IMG/VR virus record: IMGVR_UViG_3300045119_000157
Location: 1-64,000 of that record
Reading direction: 5' to 3' (one strand)
Source: a virus
Length of the DNA stretch: 64,000 bases
Of the stretch, positions 7,168 to 14,172 are shown one piece after another. The first letter of the stretch is position 1, and every line of letters begins with the position of its first letter. The notes under the pieces were generated by a model. That model saw only the letters and a program-made list of their open reading frames with translations, was not told the origin of the DNA and did not search any database. The position numbers and the translations under genes are program-made.

Positions 7168-7425
7168 ATGGCACACCAGCACAACACGGATCCCGCAGCA
7201 GGCCCGGTCTATAGAGGTATGGAAGAGACAGGAACCCCGGAGGCAGAGGCGAGGTACACGCTGGATGCCACGAAGGACGGGCGTTACTTCGAGGATCACG
7301 GGCTCACCGCCGACCAGGTCGACGCAGCCCGGACCAACGCCGACCAGCTCGGGATCACGATCCTGAGCATCACCGAAGAGCGAGAGGTCGACCTGACCGA
7401 TCTCGCACCGTTCAAGGGAGAATGA
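7168..7425 (+). CDS. Small acidic protein of class I cassette 3
   Basis: 85 residues from ATG 7168, or 89 from ATG 7156. The protein is acidic and polar with one helix-turn-like stretch (GLTADQVDAARTNADQL) followed by a strand (GITILSITEEREVDL). No known family. It is followed closely by another short gene. Confidence 0.6.
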   Translation: MAHQHNTDPAAGPVYRGMEETGTPEAEARYTLDATKDGRYFEDHGLTADQVDAARTNADQLGITILSITEEREVDLTDLAPFKGE

Positions 7426-7437
7426 AGATGCTCGCAC

Positions 7438-7680
7438 ATGGTCACCGACGACCAGATGGTCGCCTGGGGGATCGTCACGGAGAAGACCGACAAGGTCGTC
7501 GGCACGAAGATCATCATCCGGCCCGGTATGCACTGGGGCCAAGCGGTCCATGCAGCCTGGTGCGCCGGTCACGTCCGGATCTGCTCGCCTGAGCCTGCTG
7601 TCCGAGCGAACCGTCGGATGAGCGACGCTGCCCGCGCCGAGTCGATCGCATGGGTCGCAGCGCACCGCCGGGCAGCCTGA
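7438..7680 (+). CDS. Hypothetical protein, 80 aa
   Basis: ATG 7438 starts 12 bases after the preceding stop. The first half is strand-like (VAWGIVTEKTDKVVGTKIIIRPG) and the second helical (MSDAARAESIAWVAAHRRAA), with two Cys residues that do not form a clear metal site. The other frame beginning at ATG 7422 gives an unnatural His/Arg-rich peptide and was not chosen. Confidence 0.6.
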   Translation: MVTDDQMVAWGIVTEKTDKVVGTKIIIRPGMHWGQAVHAAWCAGHVRICSPEPAVRANRRMSDAARAESIAWVAAHRRAA

Positions 7681-7688
7681 ACTTCCAC

Positions 7689-7717
7689 TGGACACACCCG
7701 TACACCGGGTGTATGTT
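7689..7717 (+). promoter_or_regulatory. Class I promoter-operator, copy 4
   Basis: TGGACA (7689-7694), 17-bp spacer, TATGTT (7712-7717), operator GTACACCGGGTGTAT at 7700-7714. Transcript predicted to begin at ATG 7724. Confidence 0.8.
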
Positions 7718-7735
7718 GAGTACATGGAGAAGCCG

Positions 7736-8077
7736 ATGAGCACCACCGAGACCAAGACCTGCACCGTCCGTGACAGTGAGTTCCCTGGTGACTGCGGCCA
7801 GCCCGCCGTCGCCAGTGGCACGAGCCGCACCGGGTTCAAGTGGGCCGAGTGCGCTGAGCACGCCGACGATCCCCGTTCTATGACCGCTAGCTCGGCGTCG
7901 TCCGCAGCGGCCTTCATGATCGGTGACACGGTCATCGTCCGACACGCCGGAGTAACCAAGCCTGCGACGGTCACGCATGTCGGCCGGACCCGGATCACGG
8001 TTGAGGTCGCAACGCCGCACTCGCGGAGCGGTCGCCCGACGATGCGGATCACGGTCCCGATGACCGAGGTGAAGTGA
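7736..8077 (+). CDS. Small protein of class I cassette 4, with C-terminal barrel
   Basis: 113 residues from ATG 7736, or 117 from ATG 7724 (MEKP start). The N-terminal 45 residues contain spaced Cys and His (CTV, DCGQPA, CAEHA) that could form a zinc finger. After a Ser/Ala-rich hinge, residues 58-113 (MIGDTVIVRHAGVTKPATVTH, then TRITVEV) look like an SH3 or KOW-type barrel. First of a run of four genes ending at 8690. Confidence 0.65.
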   Translation: MSTTETKTCTVRDSEFPGDCGQPAVASGTSRTGFKWAECAEHADDPRSMTASSASSAAAFMIGDTVIVRHAGVTKPATVTHVGRTRITVEVATPHSRSGRPTMRITVPMTEVK

Positions 8078-8262
8078 TGACCACGGACGAGACGGGCGAG
8101 CAGTTGTACGTCGATGACCCGATCATCGACGTCGCGACCGGCAAGCATGTCCACGTCATCTCGCTCGACGAGGCACGCGGGAAGGTGCTCATGTCGACGG
8201 GTGTGACGACCCGCTGTAACCGTGTCCGCTACAACCCTCTCGGCCGACAGCGGCCGAGCTAA
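8077..8262 (+). CDS. Hypothetical protein, 61 aa
   Basis: ATG 8077 overlaps the upstream stop. The protein is strand-rich (LYVDDPIIDVATGKHVHVISL) with a short basic end. No family recognised. Its end is followed by a clear Shine-Dalgarno for the next gene. Confidence 0.6.
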   Translation: MTTDETGEQLYVDDPIIDVATGKHVHVISLDEARGKVLMSTGVTTRCNRVRYNPLGRQRPS

Positions 8263-8277
8263 CCGAAGGAGAACCCG

Positions 8278-8478
8278 ATGGGAACCACGAAGCACCCCGA
8301 CATCAAGGTCGTGCTGGTAGGCACGGACGGGAACGCGTTCAGCGTTCTCGGGAAGGTCGCGGCGGCGCTCCGACGCGCTGGCCACGGCGACGAGGTCGAA
8401 GCGTTCACGGCCGAGGCCATGAGCGGCGACTACGACCATCTCCTGCGGACAGCGATGCGCTGGGTGACCGTCTCATGA
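8278..8478 (+). CDS. Conserved phage protein of the GTDGNAF type, 66 aa
   Basis: ATG 8278 with Shine-Dalgarno AAGGAG five to six bases upstream. The sequence IKVVLVGTDGNAFSVLGKV, then a helix and EAMSGDYDHLL, matches a small protein I recall from many phages and prophages of unrelated hosts, whose function is not known to me. Broad conservation of the GTDGNAF and GDYDHLL motifs suggests a conserved binding surface. It overlaps the following gene by four bases. Confidence 0.7.
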   Translation: MGTTKHPDIKVVLVGTDGNAFSVLGKVAAALRRAGHGDEVEAFTAEAMSGDYDHLLRTAMRWVTVS

Positions 8479-8690
8479 TGATCAGCCGCTACGAGGCAGA
8501 ACGGTGGCGCCAGCTATCCGACGAACTGCGCGGGCAGCGGGAACGGCTCGCAAGCCTGAACCCGCGGACCCGAGCGGAGTGGCAAGCCATCGACGCGATC
8601 GGCGGGGCGGAGCGTGCGCTGTTCAGCGCGTTCGCGAACGTCGAGCGTGAGTACGTCCCCGAACTCCCACTGGACAGCCACGTACACTAG
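8475..8690 (+). CDS. Helical small protein whose 3' end contains a promoter
   Basis: 71 residues from ATG 8475 (ATG 8478 is equally possible). Mostly helical with heptad-like spacing (EAERWRQLSDELRGQRERLA), so a coiled coil is likely. The last eight codons (LPLDSHVH) are written by the -35 and operator of class I promoter 5, so this end of the protein may simply be what the inserted promoter encodes. Confidence 0.6.
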   Translation: MMISRYEAERWRQLSDELRGQRERLASLNPRTRAEWQAIDAIGGAERALFSAFANVEREYVPELPLDSHVH

Positions 8691-8699
8691 GTGTACGGT
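8671..8699 (+). promoter_or_regulatory. Class I promoter-operator, copy 5
   Basis: TGGACA (8671-8676), 17-bp spacer, TACGGT (8694-8699). The operator is a variant, GTACAC-TAG-GTGTAC (8682-8696), whose outer six bases on each side are a perfect palindrome while the centre differs, which points to the outer bases as the contacted ones. ATG follows at 8707, one base further than usual. Confidence 0.75.
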
Positions 8700-8718
8700 T
8701 GGCGGTATGGAGACACCG

Positions 8719-8874
8719 ATGAGTGACTACGACGAGGACCTGACCGACGAGGAGTGCATGGCCCGCTGGACCGCGGACCGGCGTTGCACGATGAATGGCG
8801 GCTGGGGTCGGCACATCATGGACCCGGCCGTGCGGATCGGACCGTGCCACTGCTTCGATGATGCGGGCGCATGA
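8719..8874 (+). CDS. Small Cys-containing protein of class I cassette 5
   Basis: 51 residues from ATG 8719, or 55 from ATG 8707 (METP start). Acidic N-terminus, then four Cys and two His including the pair CHC, so metal binding is possible. No family. The stop overlaps the ATG of the next gene by four bases. Confidence 0.6.
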   Translation: MSDYDEDLTDEECMARWTADRRCTMNGGWGRHIMDPAVRIGPCHCFDDAGA

Positions 8875-9167
8875 ACACCACCCGTCCTGCACCGAAGAAC
8901 GATGGTCGCTGGCACGGTGTTCAGCCCGTGGAAGCCCGCGAGGCTGGCCTGCGGTGGACGGGACATCTACCGGGCGACTTGAACACGGTGCATGTGTCCC
9001 GGCGCGGCTGGCGCGGAAGGTGGGCGCGATTCAATGCTGACGCCCGCGGCGGACGCGGCGGCTGGGAGTACGAGACCTGCGTGGACTTGCATCGCAAGCG
9101 GAGCGCGGCGATCACCTGCGGTGAGAAGTTGGCGCGCCGCTGGAACGCGAAAGAGTGTCTGAAGTGA
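8871..9167 (+). CDS. Basic hypothetical protein, 98 aa
   Basis: ATG 8871. Strongly basic and rich in Arg, Trp and Gly (SRRGWRGRWARFNADARGG), suggesting nucleic-acid contact, though no motif is diagnostic. Two Cys near the end. It is coupled by GTGA overlap to the larger gene downstream. Confidence 0.6.
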   Translation: MNTTRPAPKNDGRWHGVQPVEAREAGLRWTGHLPGDLNTVHVSRRGWRGRWARFNADARGGRGGWEYETCVDLHRKRSAAITCGEKLARRWNAKECLK

Positions 9168-10078
9168 GCCTCACCGACGAGGCTCTCGACGTGCAGGTCG
9201 AGCTTCTCCGCTGGTTCCACTCGGAACCCGGTGTGCGGTACGCGCAAGCGGAGTGCGACCTCCTGACCGGCGGAACGTTCGAGGCGTACCGCGACGGCCG
9301 AGGTAACCCTGTCGGCGGCGGCGAGTTCTTCCGGGCGATCCTCCGGCAAGGCGCTGCCTACGCGGTGTCCAGCGACGTGGTCGCGGTGATCGACGCGGCC
9401 CGCGAGACGGTCCCGCCGTTCCCGCTGCACGCTACGGACCTCCCGACCGAGGACGGGTTCGTGTGGTTCGAGCAGGCGATCGTGATGTGCGACGACACGC
9501 CGGACGCGAAGCCGATCGTGACGCACGGCTTGTCGTGGTTCACGATCCGGGACATGCACGGCGAGAGCGGACTGGTGATGCTCGGGTGGACGAACCCGAC
9601 CGATCCCCGCGACCACGCCGCGCAGTCATGGACCGGCGACGATGTTCTGACCGCCGCGGGGATCCGGCCTCCCCGCGGGATATGGGCGATGATCATCGGG
9701 ATCTGGCATTTCGATGAGGAGCCGCAGCCGTCGCAGGCGTTCCGGCTGCTGTCCACGTTCCTCCGGTTCATCAACGAACCGTGGCTCTCGGATGAGACAG
9801 AACGCCCGTCCCGTGCGACGGGGCGGAGAGCGGCCAGGGAGCAGCTAGACAGCCCGGTGCGGGTGATCCGCCTGCGGCGTAGCGGGAACCACTCGGAGGG
9901 CGGCACAGGCGATTCCAGCGTGGAATGGTCGCACCGCTGGATGGTGACCGGCCACTGGCGGAACCAGTGGTACGCGACGACCGGGCAGCACCGCCCGAAG
10001 TGGATCCCCGCTCACGTCAAGGGACCGGCAGATAAGCCGCTCGTCGTGAAGGAGACAGTGTTCCGGGTGGACCGTTAG
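9164..10078 (+). CDS. Conserved actinophage protein of unknown function, 304 aa
   Basis: GTG 9164 overlaps the upstream stop; an in-frame GTG at 9155 would add three residues. The C-terminal part (VTGHWRNQWYATTGQHRPKW, then HVKGP and DKPLVVKETVFRV) matches a conserved block I recall at the end of hypothetical proteins in actinobacteria and their phages. The middle is strand and helix mixed with several Trp. No catalytic motif is visible. It is the last plus-strand gene before the convergent minus-strand gene, and the two stop codons overlap by four bases. Confidence 0.65.
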   Translation: MSLTDEALDVQVELLRWFHSEPGVRYAQAECDLLTGGTFEAYRDGRGNPVGGGEFFRAILRQGAAYAVSSDVVAVIDAARETVPPFPLHATDLPTEDGFVWFEQAIVMCDDTPDAKPIVTHGLSWFTIRDMHGESGLVMLGWTNPTDPRDHAAQSWTGDDVLTAAGIRPPRGIWAMIIGIWHFDEEPQPSQAFRLLSTFLRFINEPWLSDETERPSRATGRRAAREQLDSPVRVIRLRRSGNHSEGGTGDSSVEWSHRWMVTGHWRNQWYATTGQHRPKWIPAHVKGPADKPLVVKETVFRVDR

Positions 10079-10797
10079 ATCCTGCGCCGGGAGATCACGT
10101 ACAGGAGCAGCCCGAGCGCGAACACCGCGAGGCCGAGTCCGATCAGCGGCGCGACGTCGAGGCCAGTCCGAGCGAGCGGGACGGTCGTGACAGTCGGGGG
10201 CGTGGTGGGCGGCTGAGTGCCGATCGTGGTCGCCGCGAGCGTGGTGCTCGTGGTCGTGCTGCCCGGCTGCGTGGTCGTCGTCGGCGCGCTGGTCGTCGTG
10301 TCCGGCTGAGTGGTGGTCGTGTCACAGGCGGGCGGCACGCACTGCGGGTTCGTGACCGGCACCGTCGTCGTCCCCTCCGTCGTCGAGGTAGTCGCCTCCG
10401 TGGTCGACGGCGCGGTCGACGTCGTCGCTTCGCTCGTCGTCGTCGGCTGTGTGGTCGACGTGGTCGCCTCGGTCGTGGACGGCGAGGTCGTGGACGGCTG
10501 CGTCGTCTCCGTCGTCGCCTCCGTGGTCGAGGTCACCTCAGACGTCGTACTGGCCTCTGTGGTGCTCGTAGGCGCGCTCGTCGTCGTTGACGGCTGCGTA
10601 GTGCCTGTCGTGCCTGTCGTGGACGTGGACGGCTGTGTCGTGGACGGGTACGTCGTCGTCGAATGGTGATACGTCGTGGTCGTCGTGCCGTACACGCCGC
10701 GGCACCACGCGAACGCAGGCCCGGCACCGCCGATGAGGATCACGGCCGCGACCGCGAACGCTGCGAGTACGAGGAGGCTCCGACGGCGTTCTGTCAT
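10075..10797 (-). CDS. Secreted Thr-rich surface protein with LAxTG sorting signal
   Basis: 240 residues on the minus strand, the only gene so oriented. Residues 1-30 are a signal peptide (RRR, hydrophobic core VLAAFAVAAVILIGGAG, then AFA). Residues about 38-205 are almost entirely Thr, Ser, Pro and Glu, like a mucin. The end has LARTG, then a hydrophobic helix and RRR, the layout of a sortase substrate; LAxTG is the class E motif of high-G+C Gram-positives. The product should be exported and linked to the host wall, and its Thr tract is a plausible O-glycosylation target. A TACCGT -10 six bases before its ATG gives it its own leaderless promoter. Best explained as a gene expressed for the host surface during lysogeny or infection. 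Confidence 0.8.
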   Translation of the reverse strand: MTERRRSLLVLAAFAVAAVILIGGAGPAFAWCRGVYGTTTTTYHHSTTTYPSTTQPSTSTTGTTGTTQPSTTTSAPTSTTEASTTSEVTSTTEATTETTQPSTTSPSTTEATTSTTQPTTTSEATTSTAPSTTEATTSTTEGTTTVPVTNPQCVPPACDTTTTQPDTTTSAPTTTTQPGSTTTSTTLAATTIGTQPPTTPPTVTTVPLARTGLDVAPLIGLGLAVFALGLLLYVISRRRI

Positions 10798-10803
10798 GCC
10801 GCC

Positions 10804-10809
10804 ACGGTA
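10804..10809 (-). promoter_or_regulatory. -10 element of the minus-strand surface gene
   Basis: Read on the minus strand, TACCGT ends six bases before the ATG at 10797. Just upstream, GGGTAG-N4-CTAAAC (10818-10833, plus strand) is a degenerate class II palindrome. Confidence 0.45.
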
Positions 10810-10861
10810 CTCCCGCCGGGTAGCCGCCTAAACTTTCCGCGTAATCCCTGGTCAAAGGGGC

Positions 10862-10890
10862 TGGACAGGATCGTGCACCGGGTGTACGTT
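10862..10890 (+). promoter_or_regulatory. Class I promoter-operator, copy 6, with no coding start
   Basis: TGGACA (10862-10867), 17-bp spacer, TACGTT (10885-10890), operator GTGCACCGGGTGTAC across the spacer. The position where other copies have ATG holds TGT, and the frame beginning at the adjacent TTG closes at once in TAA, so this copy appears to drive a non-coding transcript from about 10897. Confidence 0.75.
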
Positions 10891-10896
10891 GTTGTT

Positions 10897-11245
10897 TGTA
10901 AGCGCATAGCAGCCACCGGGTGCGGGTCGCAGTGACGTCCGCAGCAGCCCCGGAGGCAGCGAACAAGGACTTCGGACCCGTGAGGTGCCCTCGCGAGTAC
11001 GCCAGTGAAACGCCCTACGGCGAGATAGCTCCGGTCAGGAACATCGACCGGATGAGCCTCGACTCATGAAGGTGGTGGAGGCCGAAAGGTAAGGGGAGCG
11101 AAGCGGGAGAACGTCCGAAAGTGTGTACGCGGCGAGAACCGGGGAGTGGCCACGATCCGGGGGAGGAAGCGGAAAGCGAGTACGGCGGCCGGACTAGGCG
11201 ACGGCGCCAGCAGCGGGTAGCTCCCGAGGCTGGCGCCTCGCCGCG
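10897..11245 (+). ncRNA. Candidate structured non-coding RNA
   Basis: About 390 bases without a convincing gene follow a full class I promoter. Paired segments include TGCGGGTC/GAC-CCGCA (10921-10943), TCCGGTC/GACCGGA (11030-11052), ATGAG/CTCAT (11052-11067) and a 14-bp stem at 11197-11242 with one bulge that could be the terminator. Several GAAA or GGAA loops closed by G-C pairs (for example CCGAAAGG near 11081) are typical of folded RNAs. A 44-codon frame from GTG 10932 to 11067 is possible but has no Shine-Dalgarno and overlaps the stems. I cannot match it to a named class. Confidence 0.5.
11197..11242 (+). terminator. Strong hairpin, possible terminator of the non-coding RNA
   Basis: GGCGA-c-GGCGCCAGC pairs with GCTGGCGCC-TCGCC, 14 bp with a single bulged C, and the loop holds an inner CGGG/CCCG pair. 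No U-run follows, which is common for actinobacterial terminators. Confidence 0.5.
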
Positions 11246-11268
11246 TTTACGGGTCATACACACCGTCG

Positions 11269-11285
11269 GGGTAGTGGGCTACCCT
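11269..11285 (+). promoter_or_regulatory. Class II promoter-operator, copy 1
   Basis: Perfect palindrome GGGTAG-N4-CTACCC (11269-11284) overlaps the -10 TACCCT (11280-11285). ATG 11293 follows after seven bases, so the transcript should be leaderless. Confidence 0.65.
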
Positions 11286-11292
11286 GTCGGTC

Positions 11293-11592
11293 ATGCGACA
11301 GATCCTCAGCAAAGGCGTCGTCGACTCTCCCGGCTTTCTCCACTCGAACGTCACCGTCGAAGTCATCAGCGACGACGACGTCAACATGGAAGCCACGGTC
11401 AGGTCGAAGCAGGGCGTCATCCTCGAAATACTGAACGGCCCGTGGACCCGCGAGGGCGACGCGTTCGTGATCCAGACTGACGCCGGGCAGGCTGTGATCA
11501 GCGTGCAGGTCGGCGGCTGCGGCTGCGGCGGGTCACTGTCGACACCGAAAGCGATGGACGGCGCGGCACCCGGCCAGGGCTACCTTCCGTGA
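11293..11592 (+). CDS. Hypothetical protein with CGCGG motif, 99 aa
   Basis: ATG 11293, no Shine-Dalgarno, start set by the class II promoter. The body is strand-rich (VTVEVISDDDVNMEATVRS, then GQAVISVQVGG) and is followed by CGCGGSL and a flexible tail, suggesting a beta sandwich with a metal or disulfide element. No family recognised. It heads a run of coupled genes through 13293. Confidence 0.6.
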   Translation: MRQILSKGVVDSPGFLHSNVTVEVISDDDVNMEATVRSKQGVILEILNGPWTREGDAFVIQTDAGQAVISVQVGGCGCGGSLSTPKAMDGAAPGQGYLP

Positions 11593-11882
11593 CCGACAAC
11601 GGCGACGTCCCCGACCTCGGCGCTATCCGTCGTGCCCGCCAGGACGCCGGACTGTCCGCGGACCCGCCGATGCAGCCGCTGTCCGCGCTCATGGGCGCAG
11701 CGTTCAACCCGGCACCGTTCACGTACCGCGTCGTGAAAGGCGCGACGGCGGTGTCGCCGTGCGTGTACCTGATCGTCGAGACAGCGGTCGGCCGGTTCGC
11801 GGTCGCGATGGACCGCGATGAGGCGGTAAAGATGGGCGGACTGCTGATCGAGGAGGCGTCCGGCCTCGTGGTGCAGCCGTGA
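11589..11882 (+). CDS. Hypothetical protein, 97 aa
   Basis: GTG 11589 overlaps the preceding stop. N-terminal helix (DLGAIRRARQDAGL), then a strand-rich region (FTYRVVKGATAVSPCVYLIV, RFAVAMDRDEAVKMGGLLIEEA). The second half resembles a small alpha-beta domain, possibly a ligand-binding module. No family recognised. Confidence 0.6.
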   Translation: MTDNGDVPDLGAIRRARQDAGLSADPPMQPLSALMGAAFNPAPFTYRVVKGATAVSPCVYLIVETAVGRFAVAMDRDEAVKMGGLLIEEASGLVVQP

Positions 11883-12322
11883 GCACGTACACGGCGGTCA
11901 TGGTGACAACCCCGATGACCGTGGATCCCACAGTGGCCGGGCAGTTGGACACGTTCGATGAGGTGTGGGCGTGCCAGGTGGTGACACCGTCGGGGACGTG
12001 GAAGTTCACGCTCGACGGCGCGGTCATCCCGCCACGCGATGACAGCGACGTCACGGATCTCGTCAACCTGCTCACGCCCGTGACTCCCGCGCCGAGGTAC
12101 GAGTACCAGTGGTGCAACGTCGCGGCGATGAGTCTCATGGAGGAAGGCGCTTCGGGCTGGCGTGTCGTGCCCGGCATCTACCGCAGTGGGGACTACGTCG
12201 ACACGGTCCTGATGGAACGCGTTGTCGCACCGGAGCCGTACGTCGCGCCGGGCGTAGCACCGCCGCTCACGGCCGCTGACCTTCGCGAGGAAGCCGCCCG
12301 AAAGAACAAGTGGCAGCCATGA
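11879..12322 (+). CDS. Hypothetical protein, 147 aa
   Basis: GTG 11879, four-base overlap. The sequence begins with a strand repeat (STYTAVMVTTPMTV), has a central acidic loop and ends with a helix (LTAADLREEAARKNKW). It overlaps the start of the first glycosyltransferase-like gene by four bases, so it may be part of that operon. Function unknown. Confidence 0.6.
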   Translation: MSTYTAVMVTTPMTVDPTVAGQLDTFDEVWACQVVTPSGTWKFTLDGAVIPPRDDSDVTDLVNLLTPVTPAPRYEYQWCNVAAMSLMEEGASGWRVVPGIYRSGDYVDTVLMERVVAPEPYVAPGVAPPLTAADLREEAARKNKWQP

Positions 12323-13293
12323 GCGCCGTGACGTACATCGGGAACTTCAAGCCTCAGCACAGCACCGAGAACGAGATCCTCCGCGCGCTGAACGCTCTCG
12401 GCCATGACGTAACGATCGTGCAGGAGGACGACGAACTCGGCTGGCGGACACTCATCTCCCGAGTCCACAGCACCACGTCCCTGCCGGATGTGGTGCTGTG
12501 GACTCGTACTCGTTCCCTGTCCGACCAGATCGACGAACGGTTGCGCTGGGACACGCTCTACGCGTGCTCTGAACGGGGCATCCCGACGGTCGGCTACCAC
12601 TTGGACCGCTGGTGGGGCTTGGACCGCGAAGCCGAGATCGCGTCGGACCCGTTCTTCCGGGTGTCGCTGCTGTGCACCGCCGACGGCGGACACGACGAGC
12701 AGTGGAAGGACGCGGGGATCACGCACGCATGGTTCCCGCCCGCCATCAGTGAGTTCGAGGTCGGCTGCGGCACGCCGGTCGACGAGTACGCGTGCGACGT
12801 CGCGTTCGTCGGGTCATGGCAGGGCTACGGGCACGCCGAATGGTGGCCGCATCGGGAACGGATGCTCGACGCAGTGTCCGGCTGGTACGGTGACACGTTC
12901 CGCTGCTTCCCTGAGCCGGGCTGCCCGCGTGTCACGGGCATGGACCTCGCGGACCTGTACGCGTCAGCGAAGGTCGTCGTCGGAGATTCGTGTCTCGTGC
13001 CGGGCGTGGACGGCGTGCCGGTCGGGCGGTACTGGTCGGATCGTGTACCGGAGACACTCGGCCGCGGCGGTCTGCTCGTCCACCCGTGGGTCGAGGGGAT
13101 CTCGTCGATCCTGCCGACGTACTTCAACTATCCGCTCAGTGACATGGACGCGCTGCACGAACGGATCGAGATGGTTCTCGGTTGGACGGAGGATCAGCGA
13201 TCAGGCGTGCGGGCTGCGTGCGCGCAGCGGGTAGCGGAGCGGGACACGTACACGGTGAGGATGAAGCAACTGTGGAACCTCCTCGGCCTGTGA
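12319..13293 (+). CDS. CgeB-like GT-B glycosyltransferase
   Basis: 324 residues from ATG 12319. It opens with YIGNFKPQHSTENEILRALN, the typical start of GT-B enzymes of the CgeB/YkvP type in which the N-terminal Rossmann half binds acceptor. Later features are DVVLWTRT, a middle domain hinge around DVAFVGSWQGYGH, and the C-terminal donor site with VPETLGRGGLLVHPWVEGI. These enzymes transfer sugars to proteins or surface glycans. It begins a block holding two GT-B, one GT-A, a two-domain transferase, a glycerophosphotransferase-like gene and two methyltransferases. Confidence 0.8.
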   Translation: MSAVTYIGNFKPQHSTENEILRALNALGHDVTIVQEDDELGWRTLISRVHSTTSLPDVVLWTRTRSLSDQIDERLRWDTLYACSERGIPTVGYHLDRWWGLDREAEIASDPFFRVSLLCTADGGHDEQWKDAGITHAWFPPAISEFEVGCGTPVDEYACDVAFVGSWQGYGHAEWWPHRERMLDAVSGWYGDTFRCFPEPGCPRVTGMDLADLYASAKVVVGDSCLVPGVDGVPVGRYWSDRVPETLGRGGLLVHPWVEGISSILPTYFNYPLSDMDALHERIEMVLGWTEDQRSGVRAACAQRVAERDTYTVRMKQLWNLLGL

Positions 13294-13502
13294 AGCATGA
13301 GCGGCTGACGTGCAGGGACTGTGCGTACTTCTACGACCGGGCTGTCGCCGCCGGGCCGATGACGACAGCGGGTGAGTGCCGCCTGAACCCGCCGATCATC
13401 GACCGTTCGTCGTCGGTGTGGCCGGAAGTCGAGAGCAACGACTGGTGCGGCCAGCTTGTACTCACCCTTCGGAATCGCGAGGCGAGGCCAGGACCGCCGT
13501 GA
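13290..13502 (+). CDS. Small four-cysteine protein
   Basis: 70 residues from GTG 13290. CRDCAYFYD, ECRLNPP and WCGQ supply four Cys in the order CxxC...C...C, with aromatic residues between, which suits a zinc or iron-sulfur site. I recall similar small proteins in phages and in bacterial gene clusters but not a function. It overlaps both neighbours by four bases. Confidence 0.65.
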   Translation: MKHERLTCRDCAYFYDRAVAAGPMTTAGECRLNPPIIDRSSSVWPEVESNDWCGQLVLTLRNREARPGPP

Positions 13503-14170
13503 CTGACCGGCCGATCCGCTACGTCGCGGACGCAGCGTCACCCGCAGCGCAACGCGAACGCGACTGGTGGGACACCCACACGTCCGACGAGTTCGTGTGG
13601 GGCGCAGACGGCGACGGTGTCGCGGCGTGCTGCGCGCTCATCGCCGCCGGGCTACACATCGAACCGGGACACGAAATATTCGACCTCGGCTGCGGACCGG
13701 GACGGCTGCTGGTACCGATGGGCCGCGCGTACCCGGAGGTCGCGTTCACCGGGTTCGACTCGTCGCAGGCGATGATCCACCGCGCATGGTCCGGCTGTTA
13801 CAGCCCGACCCGTAAAGCGGAACTCACCGACGGCCGCTCCATCCCCGCCGGAAACGAATCGTTCGACGGCGGCTGGTGCGTGCTCGTGTTCCAGCACATC
13901 GACACGCTGACGCAGTACGGGTACATCTCCGAGGTCGCGCGGGTGCTGAAGCCGGGCGGCAGGTTCGTAGTGCAGGTCGACGCGTCACCGACGCCGGAGC
14001 ACGGCGACGCGTTCCTGTCGCACACGACCGACGTGGACCGTCTCGCTGACTGGGGTGTCGGCGTCGGGCTGGACACGGTCGACGTGCTGACCGGCGAGAA
14101 AGCGTGGCAGCACGGCCAGCCGGGCGTGTTCGAGCAGTGGGCGTGGATCTACCTTCAGAAGGAGAACTAG
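13499..14170 (+). CDS. SAM-dependent methyltransferase, class I
   Basis: 223 residues from GTG 13499. Motif I is IFDLGCGPGRL (60-70), then an acidic strand end (FTGFDSSQAMI), motif IV-like WCVLVFQHID, and the post-motif VARVLKPGGRFVVQ. This is the Methyltransf_11/25 pattern, usually acting on small molecules or glycans. Placement within the glycosyltransferase block suggests it methylates a sugar or glycosylated protein. The substrate is not knowable from sequence alone. Confidence 0.85.
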   Translation: MTDRPIRYVADAASPAAQRERDWWDTHTSDEFVWGADGDGVAACCALIAAGLHIEPGHEIFDLGCGPGRLLVPMGRAYPEVAFTGFDSSQAMIHRAWSGCYSPTRKAELTDGRSIPAGNESFDGGWCVLVFQHIDTLTQYGYISEVARVLKPGGRFVVQVDASPTPEHGDAFLSHTTDVDRLADWGVGVGLDTVDVLTGEKAWQHGQPGVFEQWAWIYLQKEN

Positions 14171-14172
14171 CG

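Noticed and set aside
10310-10669. Plus-strand open frame rich in Val (about 119 residues) opposite the Thr-rich gene
   Set aside because: It is the complement of the Thr/Ser repeat codons (ACG/ACC give CGT/GGT). It has no ribosome site, and the minus-strand protein has a coherent signal peptide, Thr tract and sorting motif.
10932-11067. 44-codon frame from GTG within the non-coding region
   Set aside because: No ribosome site and not at the predicted transcript start; it overlaps stems of the candidate RNA. Kept as an alternative only.
10897-11245. Group II or group I intron
   Set aside because: GAAA-type loops and dense stems gave this impression, but I could not find a domain V-like hairpin, typical splice ends or a reverse transcriptase or interrupted gene around it.
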